Positions 8,581-17,146 of a DNA stretch of 64,000 bases are shown here, one piece after another. The stretch's first letter is position 1. Every line of letters begins with the position of its first letter. Source of the stretch: JAHEDH01 sp963753285 (GTDB lineage: Bacteria > Actinomycetota > Acidimicrobiia > Spongiisociales > ZC4RG35); contig CAVWBT010000013.1 of assembly GCA_963753285.1 (NCBI GenBank), forward strand, positions 191,325 through 255,324, in the 5' to 3' direction. The notes under the pieces were generated by a model. That model saw nothing but the letters and a program-made list of their open reading frames with translations, was not told where the DNA came from and searched no databases. Both the position numbers and the translations under genes were made by a program.

Positions 8581-10120
8581 GGAGACCGAGCATCGTTCGA
8601 CGGATCAGCGGGTCATTCTCGTCGACTGGAAGGCCGCCGACACCTCGTACCGCCACGTCGTCGTCACGCTCAGAGATGTGACAGCTGCTCGCGTCGCCGC
8701 CGAACGATGGGATCTCGTTTCGGCGCAGATGGGCCGACTCGGGACGGCGACCAGCGCGATCGCCAGACGGCTCGACTCCGTCGAAGTTCGACGCGAGACG
8801 GTAACCCAGGTGTGCCATGTCCTCGAGTGCGACCGGGCCGCGCTCGTCACCGTCGATGTCGATGGCCGAGAGATACGCGACTTCGTCATCGTCGACCCGT
8901 CCGGCGTCACCCCTTTCACTGCGCCGACCTGGTCCGAGTTCCGTGCGAGCATCGCCGGCAGAGCACTCGACGGTGGGTCGACCATCACGAGCAACGGGAC
9001 GCATCTGGGGGCACAATCGAACGGCCACACGCCGGAGTGCGTGATCGCGACGCCGTTGAACGCCGACCACGAGTACGCCGGCGTGGTGATCGGGTATCGC
9101 AACGGCACCGAGCGACCGTTCAGCGAGGCGGAAGAGGCTGCGCTCGAACTCATCGCCGGCTCGGCCGCTCGGGCCAGCGAGAACGCTCGTGTCTACGAGT
9201 GGATCTCCGAGGAGTCGGCAGAGCTCTCAGCAGCGAAGAGCGAGATCATGTCGGCCTTCGAGCAGCTCGCGATGGCGCAGGCACAGCTGCTGCAGGCGCA
9301 GAAGCTCGAAGCCATCGGCGAGCTGGCATCGGGGATCGCGCACGAGATCAACACCCCGATCCAGTTCGTCGGGGACAATGCCCAGTTTCTGACCGACATC
9401 GCTCCGGACATCGCCGCGTTCCACATCGAAGCCCTCAAGCTGGCTGAAATGGCGGCCGACGTACCGGACCTGGCCGAGACGGTCGCTTCGGTGTTGGAAG
9501 CCGCCGACGCCGCTGACCTGTCCACCACCGACGAGGAGATCGCCGATGCACTCGGAGAGATCCGCGAGGGCGTGGCGCGGGTCGCCGAGATCGTCCGCGC
9601 CATGAAGGACTTCGCCCACCAGGGAGGGGACACCAAGACACCGATCGATCTCAATGCGACTATCGAGACCACGATCGCCGTGGCGCGCAACGAGTGGAAG
9701 TACCACTGTGAGGTCGCACTCGACCTCGATGACGGCCTGCCTGCCGTCCCGGCGCTGGCCGGGCCGTTGAAGCAAGCGATCCTCGTCATCGTCATCAATG
9801 CCGCACAGGCGGTCCAGGATGCCGTCGGTGATTCCGGCCGCAAGGGCACGATCGCCATCTCCACCTCACAACAGGGCGACAGCGCCGTGCTCAAGATCAC
9901 CGATTCGGGCCTGGGGATCCCCGAGAAGATCCGAGATCGGGTCTTCGATCCGTTCTTCACCACCAAGGAGGTCGGGAGGGGGTCCGGCCAGGGTCTGACG
10001 ATCTGCCGCTCGGCGATCGTCGACCAGCACGGAGGGACGCTCGAATTCGAAACCGAGTCGGGCGTCGGAACCACATTCATCATCAAGCTCCCGCTGCACA
10101 TCGAGGAGGACATGACATGA
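8558..10120 (+). CDS. GAF-domain sensor histidine kinase
   Basis: The open frame from 8558 is 520 residues, but it probably belongs to a longer gene starting at 8245 (see that entry). Order of parts: the end of a PAS-like domain (LRDVTAARVAAERW), a GAF domain about residues 65-205, a short coiled coil rich in Gln/Ala (MAQAQLLQAQKLEAIGELAS), the H-box SGIAHEINTPIQFVGDN, the N-box LVIVINAAQAV, the G1 box DSGLGIPEKIRDRVFDPFFT and the G2 box GSGQGLTICRSAIV. It is predicted cytoplasmic, with no membrane segments. The stop overlaps the REC-HDOD gene by 4 bases, which points to its phosphotransfer partners. Confidence 0.85.
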   Translation: MLNGSLTSETEHRSTDQRVILVDWKAADTSYRHVVVTLRDVTAARVAAERWDLVSAQMGRLGTATSAIARRLDSVEVRRETVTQVCHVLECDRAALVTVDVDGREIRDFVIVDPSGVTPFTAPTWSEFRASIAGRALDGGSTITSNGTHLGAQSNGHTPECVIATPLNADHEYAGVVIGYRNGTERPFSEAEEAALELIAGSAARASENARVYEWISEESAELSAAKSEIMSAFEQLAMAQAQLLQAQKLEAIGELASGIAHEINTPIQFVGDNAQFLTDIAPDIAAFHIEALKLAEMAADVPDLAETVASVLEAADAADLSTTDEEIADALGEIREGVARVAEIVRAMKDFAHQGGDTKTPIDLNATIETTIAVARNEWKYHCEVALDLDDGLPAVPALAGPLKQAILVIVINAAQAVQDAVGDSGRKGTIAISTSQQGDSAVLKITDSGLGIPEKIRDRVFDPFFTTKEVGRGSGQGLTICRSAIVDQHGGTLEFETESGVGTTFIIKLPLHIEEDMT

Positions 10121-11301
10121 GCGGACACCTACGAGCGCTGTTCGTCGACGACGATCCGGCCGTGCTCGGCGGGCTCAAGCGCATGCTCCGAGCCATCCGC
10201 AGCGAGATCGAGTCCGACTTCGTCGACAACGGCCCCGACGCACTCACGAAGATGGATTCCGACGGCTACGACGTGGTCATCACCGACATCAGGATGCCCG
10301 GCATGAGCGGCATCGAAGTGCTCGAGGCCGTGTCACAAGAACATCCGGACATGGCGCGGATCATCCTCTCCGGCTACAGCGGCAAGGCCGATACGCTCCG
10401 CGCCACCGGTCTCGCGCACCAGTACCTGGCGAAGCCGTGCGACGCCGCTGGACTGCGCAGCGCGATCCTCCGATCGGTCCGCATGCGGGAGGAATTCGCC
10501 GACCCCGAGCTTCGGCGTCTGGCGGGCGGAGCGCGCACGCTGCCGTCCGTTCCGGACCTCTTCAACAAGATCAACACAGAGTTGGTTTCGGACGATCCGT
10601 CGGCGGCACGCATCGGACAGATCATCTCCCAGGATCCGGCCATGTCACTCAAGATCCTCCAGATCGTGAACTCTTCGTTCTTCGGCCTTCGACGCGAGGT
10701 GAGCGACATCGGTCAAGCGACTGCACTGCTGGGTCTCGACACCATCTCCTCCCTTGTTCTCGCAGCAGGCGTGTTCAGCACGGGCCCGGCTGATCCCGTC
10801 AGTGCGGCCATGGTCTCTCACGTCTACGAGTCGTCACTGGAGATCGCCTCCGTCGCCAAACGGGTCGCGCAGGCGGCAGGCGCGGATCGGGCCGTCGTCG
10901 AGGAGGCGTACCTCGCCGGGCTGATCCAGGACGTCGGCATCCTCGCACTCGCAAGCAACTGGCCGTCACGCTGGAGGCAGGTCGATCGCTCTCACATGGA
11001 ACTGAGCGAGCAGTCCATCTTCGGAACCACCCATGCTGCGTTCGGCGCCTACATCGCATCGCTGTGGGGTCTCCCGGACTCGCTCGTCGAGACGATCCGG
11101 TATCACACGGCCACAGCCGAAGCCCCGGTCACCGACGAGTTCGGTTCGTTGGCCGCCCTGCTCGTCGCACGGACGATGGTGAACTCCGGTTTCGACCTCG
11201 CACGAACGACTGCAGACACGCCCTATCTGGAGCGCATGGGTCTCGCCGGCAGCCTGCCGGACTGGTTCGATGCGGTCGAAGAGCTGAGAACCAGCCGATG
11301 A
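10117..11301 (+). CDS. Response regulator with REC and HDOD output domains
   Basis: The 394-residue protein has a receiver domain at 1-125 (ALFVDDDP acidic pocket, phospho-acceptor Asp in VITDIRMPGM about residue 56, Lys in YLAKPCD) and an HDOD domain about 145-340 (LPSVPDLFNKINTEL, IGQIISQDPAMSLKILQIVNS). HDOD domains are catalytically inactive relatives of HD phosphohydrolases and work as signalling or binding modules. It starts 4 bases inside the kinase stop and its stop overlaps the next regulator by 3 bases, so three signalling genes form one operon. The target process is unknown. Confidence 0.88.
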   Translation: MSGHLRALFVDDDPAVLGGLKRMLRAIRSEIESDFVDNGPDALTKMDSDGYDVVITDIRMPGMSGIEVLEAVSQEHPDMARIILSGYSGKADTLRATGLAHQYLAKPCDAAGLRSAILRSVRMREEFADPELRRLAGGARTLPSVPDLFNKINTELVSDDPSAARIGQIISQDPAMSLKILQIVNSSFFGLRREVSDIGQATALLGLDTISSLVLAAGVFSTGPADPVSAAMVSHVYESSLEIASVAKRVAQAAGADRAVVEEAYLAGLIQDVGILALASNWPSRWRQVDRSHMELSEQSIFGTTHAAFGAYIASLWGLPDSLVETIRYHTATAEAPVTDEFGSLAALLVARTMVNSGFDLARTTADTPYLERMGLAGSLPDWFDAVEELRTSR

Positions 11302-12443
11302 GCCGCCGGGTCCTGCTCGTCGACGACGAAGAGCGGGTCACCTCCGGTCTGCGACGCAACCTCCGCAGACGTTTCGAGATCGAGACCTGCAACGACCCAC
11401 AAGCTGCCCTCGCCATGGTCGCCGGCCAGGAGGAGCCGTTCTCGGTCGTCGTCTCCGACTATCAGATGCCGGGCCTCAACGGGATCGACTTCCTCGCACG
11501 CGTCAGGACCATCGCCCCTGAGACCGTCAGGATCATGCTGACCGGACAGGCCGATCTCGACGCCTCGATGCGGGCCGTCAACGAGGGCGAAGTGTTCCGA
11601 TTCCTCACCAAGCCCTGCCCGAGCGACACACTCGCTGCCGCCCTCGGAAGCGCGATCCGGCAGTTCGAGCTCGAACGCGCCGAACGAGAGTTGCTCGAGC
11701 AGACGCTCAAGGGCACGGTTGACACGCTCATCGAGCTGGTTGGGCTGCTCGATCCGGCGACGCACGACGAGTCGGTCCGGGTCCGCGATCTCGTACACGT
11801 CATGGCGACTCGATTGGACCTGCCTGATCGGTGGCGTTTCGAGCTCGCGGCCGTCCTCAGCCAGTTGGGAACGCTCACACTTCCACGCGGTCTGGTCGAT
11901 GACCGGAGGGCGGGACTCCACCTCGATCCGCAGCCGGCCGCGCTGTGGAAGACCCATCCGGGGATCACTGCGTCGCTGCTGGCGCACATCCCGCGCATGG
12001 AGCTGGTCGCTCAGATGATCTCGATGCAGGAGCATCCACCGGCGAATCGACCGCACGAATCCTGGAGGGACCGCTGCGATGGCGCCGATCTCGTAGGCAT
12101 CGGTGCTCACCTCCTCGACCTGGCGTTGCGAGTCAAGCACGTCGATCTGAACGGCGACCCTTCCGAGGTCATCGCACTGCTGGCGGCCGACGGCGGGCCT
12201 GAGTTTCGGATGCAGGCGGTGGAGTCGTTGACGAGTGCCCCGCCGGGCGGGCGCACTCGTCAGCAGATCACCATGGCGATCGGCGATCTCCGCCCAGGGA
12301 TGACCTTGTTGCACGAAGTCACGGCACACAACGGAATCATGCTCCTCAATGCGGGCAGCAACCTGTCCGGAACCCAGATCCAGCGCCTCCGGGCGTTCGC
12401 GAACACGGTGGGGGTACCAGACAAGTACACGGTGCTCGCCTGA
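11298..12443 (+). CDS. Response regulator with degenerate HD-GYP-like domain
   Basis: The 381-residue protein starts at ATG 11298, overlapping the upstream stop. The receiver domain has VLLVDDEE, Asp in VVSDYQMPGLNG (about 56) and Lys in FLTKPCP. Residues about 140-310 align by eye with HD-GYP regulators of the RpfG type, but the metal site is lost. Where an active enzyme has HDIGKIGIP this one has LSQLGTLTLP, and no HHE or GYP motif follows WKTHPGITASLLAHIPRM. It is therefore unlikely to hydrolyse c-di-GMP. The last 70 residues (GMTLLHEVTAHNGIMLLNAG) resemble a small C-terminal domain found after HD-GYP-type modules. Convergent with the lipoprotein gene 8 bases away. Confidence 0.82.
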   Translation: MSRRVLLVDDEERVTSGLRRNLRRRFEIETCNDPQAALAMVAGQEEPFSVVVSDYQMPGLNGIDFLARVRTIAPETVRIMLTGQADLDASMRAVNEGEVFRFLTKPCPSDTLAAALGSAIRQFELERAERELLEQTLKGTVDTLIELVGLLDPATHDESVRVRDLVHVMATRLDLPDRWRFELAAVLSQLGTLTLPRGLVDDRRAGLHLDPQPAALWKTHPGITASLLAHIPRMELVAQMISMQEHPPANRPHESWRDRCDGADLVGIGAHLLDLALRVKHVDLNGDPSEVIALLAADGGPEFRMQAVESLTSAPPGGRTRQQITMAIGDLRPGMTLLHEVTAHNGIMLLNAGSNLSGTQIQRLRAFANTVGVPDKYTVLA

Positions 12444-12451
12444 ACCGCCGA

Positions 12452-14593
12452 TCAGCGGCTGAGTTCGATCACCGTCTGGGCGAAGACCCCCGAGCCCGCC
12501 TTGATGCGTTCGGAGTAGGTCACGCGGTTCCAGTTCTCCCACTCGTAGCCGGTGGTGTCGACGGTCTCCGAACCCGAGGTGACGACGATGCCGATCCGGT
12601 CGATGACGACGTTCTCGACCACTCCATCGGCGGACACGTCGAAGACCGAGTGCGTCGAAGGGTCTGAGAAGCCGATCGCCTGCCACGGCACTCTGATCTC
12701 GATTGTGTTCTCGCCGGCAAACCAGGTCGAACGGGAGTCGAACGCCGGATCGTTCGGGTCGGTGGTGCCATGGTGGAGCAGCCCGGTCGGATCGATCTCG
12801 ACCGTCGTCTCGGTCCCGTCGAAGAGGGTGTACGGCCGGTTGGTGATGAGCCTGTGGAGATTCCAGCCTCCCGGCTCCGACTCCTCTGCCGGGAAGAAGC
12901 CGAATCTGCGGTAGGCGTTCAGCATCGGATCGGCTCCGGACCGCACCTCGATGCGGGCGTCGGATCCGTCGATCACGAGCCGGTAGTCGGCCTCGGGGAA
13001 CGCCGCCGATGTCCCCAATCCGGCTCCGTCGCCGTCGATCACGTCGAAGCCGATCATGATCGGCTCGACAGTCCACGTCTCGGGTCGATCCGTGACGAGT
13101 TTGAGGTACAGGAAGCCCTCGTCATTGGCGGCGCGGACCTCACGAACCGATTGCCGGGTCTCGGCGATCGCCCGCGAGTGGTCCGGCCATTCGGTACCGT
13201 CGCCGTCGAGCACGAGCGTGTCGGCCAGGGCAGGCTCGGAGGCGACGAGCCCGAAGTGGGCTTCATTGGTCCACGTGTTCATCCAGATCGCCCGACGGTC
13301 TGCGATCTCGTAGTCCATGGTGTTCCAGGTGAGCTTGAACCACTCGTCGGTCCAGGCGAAGACATATCCACCGGTCAGGCCAACCTCGGAGATCGTCTCG
13401 AGCAGATCGGCGTTGATCGCTGCCTGCTCCTGTTCGGTGTGATCTCCCTGGTTGCGGCCGTGCGGTTCCTCGTGTGCCTTCGCCATCCCGGTGGGCACAC
13501 CGAACTCGAGCACCACGAAGGGAACACCGGCGTGATGCTCCCGGTACTTCGTGAGTAGACCGGCGTACGGGTCGACCCGACCGTCGTGGACGAAGTCGGC
13601 GATGCCCGGCTCGTAGCGCTGGAAGTCGGGGTAGTAGGGGTAGACGTGATACCCGGCGAAGTATCCGCCCGGCCACTCGTCGGTGGGACGGACGTGCATC
13701 GGATCCACGCCGACCAGGTCCTCCCGTTCGAGCGGCTCGGTCGGGTGGGAGAGCGGGTCGGTGGTCACCCAGTTGACGAACGCGAGCGGCATCGCCGTGC
13801 CGTACGACGCTTCGGCCGCGGCGACGTGATCGAGCATCATCGCCATCCAGTTCTCGGTCGGTGACGCCGCGGTGGTGGCTTCGAAGTACTCACCTACGAA
13901 GCGCTCGATCCCGGTGTTCTTCTGGTCGCTGGCGAGCACCGCAGAGGCATCCCACTCGATGCCGACCGCCCACGCCATCAGCCACGGTGACACGTCGTGT
14001 TCGTAGGTGCCGTGCGCGCGCCCACGTCGCTCTCCGATCACGGCGTTGCCGTGCACGACGTCGACGAGATCTGACAGCTCTTGGCGGAACGCATCGATCA
14101 CATGAGGGTCCCAGAAGTCCTGGCCGTCGACGATCTCCTCCTCGGGCGGCCAGGCACCGTGGACCAGGTAGAGCGGTCGATCGGGATTCTCGAGATTGTG
14201 GGCTCTCAGCTCTGCGTAGAAGTGCGGTGGGAGCATCGTGTAGACACGGATCGACGTGAACCCGAAGTCCGACATCTGATCGAACCACCGCCGGTAGGTC
14301 GCGGCGTCGACCGCCAACTCCCCGGGGAACCGGCCTGGGACCGTGGCGCCGACGTTCACGCCGGCGTGGAAGTCGCGGTCACCGCCGGAGGTGGAGAGGA
14401 TGAGCCGCTCGCCTTCGGTGCGGGCGAACCGGGTCAACCCGTCGACGATCTCGTAGCGCGGGCTCCAGTCTCCGATCGATTCGGCGTGGACGTCGGCGAG
14501 GGGATCGACGTCGGGCGCGATCGCTTCCAGGCGGGTGCATCCGGTGAGGGCGAGCACCAGCGCGAGCAAGATGTGGATTCGATTGCGCATCAT
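12452..14593 (-). CDS. Large lipoprotein with glycoside-hydrolase-like TIM barrel
   Basis: The 713-residue protein has a lipoprotein signal (ILLALVLALTGC, Cys about residue 19). The N-terminal half resembles clan GH-A glycosidases: FGFTSIRVYTMLPPHFYAEL, WLMAWAVGIEWDAS, YHVYPYYPDFQ, and VPFVVLEFGVPTG with a candidate catalytic Glu. The C-terminal part (from about residue 470: DGDGTEWPDHSRAIAET, YLKLVTDRPETW, IEIRVPWQAIGFSDP) looks like a beta-sandwich carbohydrate-binding module. It would act outside the membrane on a polysaccharide. I cannot assign a GH family number. Two adjacent ATGs (14593, 14590) are both possible starts. Confidence 0.75.
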   Translation of the reverse strand: MMRNRIHILLALVLALTGCTRLEAIAPDVDPLADVHAESIGDWSPRYEIVDGLTRFARTEGERLILSTSGGDRDFHAGVNVGATVPGRFPGELAVDAATYRRWFDQMSDFGFTSIRVYTMLPPHFYAELRAHNLENPDRPLYLVHGAWPPEEEIVDGQDFWDPHVIDAFRQELSDLVDVVHGNAVIGERRGRAHGTYEHDVSPWLMAWAVGIEWDASAVLASDQKNTGIERFVGEYFEATTAASPTENWMAMMLDHVAAAEASYGTAMPLAFVNWVTTDPLSHPTEPLEREDLVGVDPMHVRPTDEWPGGYFAGYHVYPYYPDFQRYEPGIADFVHDGRVDPYAGLLTKYREHHAGVPFVVLEFGVPTGMAKAHEEPHGRNQGDHTEQEQAAINADLLETISEVGLTGGYVFAWTDEWFKLTWNTMDYEIADRRAIWMNTWTNEAHFGLVASEPALADTLVLDGDGTEWPDHSRAIAETRQSVREVRAANDEGFLYLKLVTDRPETWTVEPIMIGFDVIDGDGAGLGTSAAFPEADYRLVIDGSDARIEVRSGADPMLNAYRRFGFFPAEESEPGGWNLHRLITNRPYTLFDGTETTVEIDPTGLLHHGTTDPNDPAFDSRSTWFAGENTIEIRVPWQAIGFSDPSTHSVFDVSADGVVENVVIDRIGIVVTSGSETVDTTGYEWENWNRVTYSERIKAGSGVFAQTVIELSR

Positions 14594-14633
14594 GGTTCAC
14601 GTCGGCCCGCGGTGGACCGAGTGAAGGGGCGGC

Positions 14634-15029
14634 CTACGAGTCCGACACGGCCTTCTGGAGCCTTCCGAGAAAGTGGATCCACCCGTTGGTGTAGTCGGAT
14701 GCCTCGTCGTCCGATCCGGCGTCGTGGGTGACGCTCACGACGCAGCCCCGGGGGGAGGCCTTGAAGATCACATCGACCAGCCGGGGCGGAAGATCCTCAT
14801 GGTCCCACTTCCAGCTGAAGGCGAGCTGCTTGCCTGGGACCACCTTGCGGTAGCGACCTCTGAGCGTGACGCCCGGCCCCTCCCAGAACATGCGGTATTC
14901 ACCGTCCACCTGGGGGTCGGTGTGGGCCTCCGTCGGCCACCAACGCACGAGGAGCTCTGGATCGACGAAGTGTTCGTAGACCGCTTCGGGCGACGCCTTC
15001 AACTCGCGTTCGATGTGCACGGTCTTCAT
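14634..15029 (-). CDS. SRPBCC (AHSA1-type) domain protein
   Basis: The 131-residue protein starts at ATG 15029. An upstream in-frame ATG at 15050 sits at the stop of the previous gene. It has the AHSA1 layout: VHIERELKASPEAVYEHFVDPELLVRWWP, then FWEGPGVTLRGRYRKVVPGKQLAFSW, and the C-terminal helix YTNGWIHFLGRLQKAVS. Such proteins are small ligand-binding START-like folds. No ligand can be deduced. It is in tandem with the molybdoenzyme gene upstream (gap about 21 bases) and with the lipoprotein gene downstream. Confidence 0.85.
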   Translation of the reverse strand: MKTVHIERELKASPEAVYEHFVDPELLVRWWPTEAHTDPQVDGEYRMFWEGPGVTLRGRYRKVVPGKQLAFSWKWDHEDLPPRLVDVIFKASPRGCVVSVTHDAGSDDEASDYTNGWIHFLGRLQKAVSDS

Positions 15030-15050
15030 GGCCGAACCATACAGAACCAC

Positions 15051-15839
15051 TCAGAGTGCTGCGTAGTAGTCGTATCCCCGCTCGGCCCAGTAGTCGGCCG
15101 GGGGCTCGTCGGTGAACCGGATGACGCCGATCCGCTTCAATTGCTTGATCCCGTATTTGAGAGGTGTGGCGAGCCGGAGCGGAGCGCCGTGTTCCTGGTC
15201 GAGGGGCCGGCCGACCATCTCGTAGACCAGCAGCGTCTGGGGGTGGTCCATCGTCGCCCGATCGTTCCCGACGTAGTAGTCGCCGCCCGGCGTCTCCATG
15301 GCGACGTAGGCGGTGCCGGCATGGTCGGGGTACCAGGACTGGAAGTCGGAGAAGCGGGCACCCGCCCATGTGGTGATCTGTGACCAGCCCTCGACACACT
15401 TGTGCTCGATGATCATCTCGTGCTTGGGGAGGGCCTCGATGTCGGCGAGCGTATGGCTGCCGATCATCGATCCGTCGGAGGCTTGGACCTCGAGAACCCA
15501 TTCGGCGAGATCGATCTCGGTTCGGAGTCCGACACGGCCGTTGACCCGCAAGATCGACGACTCGGATGCGGGGAATGTCGGGGCGAGGTGTCCCTCTCGG
15601 AACGTGGCCGACCAGATACGCTCGTTCAGCTGATGGGCTCGCCGAGTGATGTCGGGGATGTTGTCGATCTCGGGCCGCTTCTGGAGACGGTAGAACCCGA
15701 AGATGCCCCCGGCGACGGCTGCACCGGCGCTGATGAACGACCGCCGAGAGATACCTCGATACTCGTCATGGGAGATGGTGGGGACATCCTCGACCTCGGC
15801 TCTGAGTCTCGCTTCGCGATCCATGCTCGGCTCAGTCAC
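15051..15839 (-). CDS. Molybdopterin-dependent oxidoreductase, YedY/MsrP-like (sulfite oxidase fold)
   Basis: The 262-residue protein carries a likely Tat signal (SRRSFISAGAAVAGGIFGFY, about residues 31-50). The sulfite-oxidase-type Moco domain contains the metal-ligand cysteine in IIEHKCVEGWS (about 150), TPGGDYYVG and LATPLKYGIKQLKRI. E. coli MsrP (YedY) repairs oxidised methionines in periplasmic proteins with electrons from a membrane heme protein. Here the partner is the cytochrome b gene overlapping by 8 bases upstream. The physiological substrate is not certain: it could be MsrP-like or another sulfoxide or nitrogen oxide reductase. Confidence 0.88.
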   Translation of the reverse strand: MTEPSMDREARLRAEVEDVPTISHDEYRGISRRSFISAGAAVAGGIFGFYRLQKRPEIDNIPDITRRAHQLNERIWSATFREGHLAPTFPASESSILRVNGRVGLRTEIDLAEWVLEVQASDGSMIGSHTLADIEALPKHEMIIEHKCVEGWSQITTWAGARFSDFQSWYPDHAGTAYVAMETPGGDYYVGNDRATMDHPQTLLVYEMVGRPLDQEHGAPLRLATPLKYGIKQLKRIGVIRFTDEPPADYWAERGYDYYAAL

Positions 15840-16521
15840 GATTCGTGCGCCTTCTCCGCTCGTAGCCGGTGATCATCGATGCGAAGTTGGCCCAACCGGC
15901 CCTTCCGACCTGCATGAGATGGAGCACGAAGAACCCGACGAACCCCATCGTCGTGAGGAAGTGGACGAGTCTGGCCCCTTCGTAGCCCCCGAACATCGAA
16001 GTGAGCCAGCTGAGCTGAATCGGTTTGTAGATGGCGAATCCCGAGATCACGATCAGGCCCCCCATCAGGATGACGGCGGTGTATGTGACCCGCTGGGCGG
16101 CGTTGTAGGTGCCCTGGACCGGGGTGCCCTTGCGAAGTCCGAGGTCATGGAGCGCCACGTCGATCGCCTCGCGGAAGTGCCGACGATCGGGGATGATCCT
16201 GCGCCAGCCGCCGGTCCGCCACAGATAGAGACCGTAGGCGATGCCGTTCAGCGTGAACAGCCAGCCGAACGTGAAGTGGAACGCCATGCCCTTCGCGAGT
16301 CGCCGTTCCAGTCCGAGCGCCTCGTTGAACCACTCCGGGAACAGTTCGATCGGGCCGATCGAGTACGCGCGGTTGGCCCAGTAGATCCGCAGCCCGCTCC
16401 AGACCATGATCCCGAGCAACGGGAAGTTGATCCAGTGCATCCAGCGGTTGCCTCGTCGGTGTTTGAGGAGGTACTCCTCGTCCACCTCGGGCGGATCGAA
16501 CGTGTCGGCGATCGCTGCCAT
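15832..16521 (-). CDS. Cytochrome b561-type membrane subunit for the molybdoenzyme
   Basis: About 229 residues from ATG 16521. Four to five hydrophobic segments are visible: WMHWINFPLLGIMVWSG, AFHFTFGWLFTLNGIAYGLY, YTAVILMGGLIVISGFAIY and VHFLTTMGFVGFFVLHLMQV. Candidate heme histidines lie in RWMHWI, FHFTFG, RLVHFLTT and LHLMQVG. This fits the Ni/Fe-hydrogenase or thiosulfate-reductase cytochrome b family rather than MsrQ/YedZ. It probably passes quinol electrons to the exported molybdoenzyme encoded immediately downstream, whose gene it overlaps by 8 bases. Confidence 0.87.
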   Translation of the reverse strand: MAAIADTFDPPEVDEEYLLKHRRGNRWMHWINFPLLGIMVWSGLRIYWANRAYSIGPIELFPEWFNEALGLERRLAKGMAFHFTFGWLFTLNGIAYGLYLWRTGGWRRIIPDRRHFREAIDVALHDLGLRKGTPVQGTYNAAQRVTYTAVILMGGLIVISGFAIYKPIQLSWLTSMFGGYEGARLVHFLTTMGFVGFFVLHLMQVGRAGWANFASMITGYERRRRTNRD

Positions 16522-16660
16522 GTCGACACCGTACGCAGGTCGCAGCACGGCGCCGAGGATTCGCGCGCAACGTTTCGCGATCGTTCACATCACCAGGCAC
16601 TGCGCTTGCTGCAAACGCCGAGTCGTCGACGACCGATGCGACTCGATAGGGTCGGTACCG

Positions 16661-16990
16661 ATGATGGGAAGATCGAAGGTGCGCCAGATTGCTCGAATGC
16701 TCACTGTCGTCGTGCTTGCGCTGGCCCTGAGCGCCTGTGCAGCGGGAGAGAATCCTGCGGTCACCGGGGATGGCGGGGCAGGGTTCTGGCTCGGGCTGTG
16801 GCACGGGATCATTGCGCCGTTGACGTTCTTCATCTCGCTGTTCACCGATGGCGTCAACGTCTACGAGGTGAACAACAGCGGGAACTGGTACGACTTCGGC
16901 TTCGTGCTGGGTGCGGGCATCCTGTTCGGAGGGGGCAGCGGCGGCAGCCGAAGGCGGAGATCCAAGCGACGCGCTCTGCCGCCCTCCTGA
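16661..16990 (+). CDS. Small conserved lipoprotein/membrane protein
   Basis: The 109-residue protein starts at ATG 16661. It has a lipoprotein-like signal with Cys in LALALSACAAGEN (about residue 26), then a hydrophobic stretch GFWLGLWHGIIAPLTFFISLF, the segment NVYEVNNSGNWYDFGFVLG, and a Gly/Arg-rich tail (GGGSGGSRRRRSKRR). Proteins with the WHGxIAPxTFxxSLF and NNSGNWYDFGF pattern are widespread in bacteria and of unknown function. It diverges from the cytochrome b gene, with 139 bases between the starts. Confidence 0.82.
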   Translation: MMGRSKVRQIARMLTVVVLALALSACAAGENPAVTGDGGAGFWLGLWHGIIAPLTFFISLFTDGVNVYEVNNSGNWYDFGFVLGAGILFGGGSGGSRRRRSKRRALPPS

Positions 16991-17146
16991 TCACAGCGAG
17001 GTCCCATTCGCGCCAGGTCCGGAAGGCCCGCACGAGTGGGGACTTTCGGGCACCAGCTAGGGCCGAAATCTGCCCCACGACGCTCCTGATCTCCGCCACT
17101 GTGTGCACTGTCACCTATGACACATGTGATCAGGAGGTCACTCATC

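Noticed and set aside
8581..9447. Continuation of the 8245 frame beyond the PAS-like part
   Set aside because: Composition changes abruptly to Arg/Pro-rich nonsense. The kinase domain is in the next frame.
11223..13076. 617-codon minus-strand frame across the 3' end of the HD-type regulator and part of the lipoprotein gene
   Set aside because: Shadow frame without domain motifs. It overlaps two well-supported genes.
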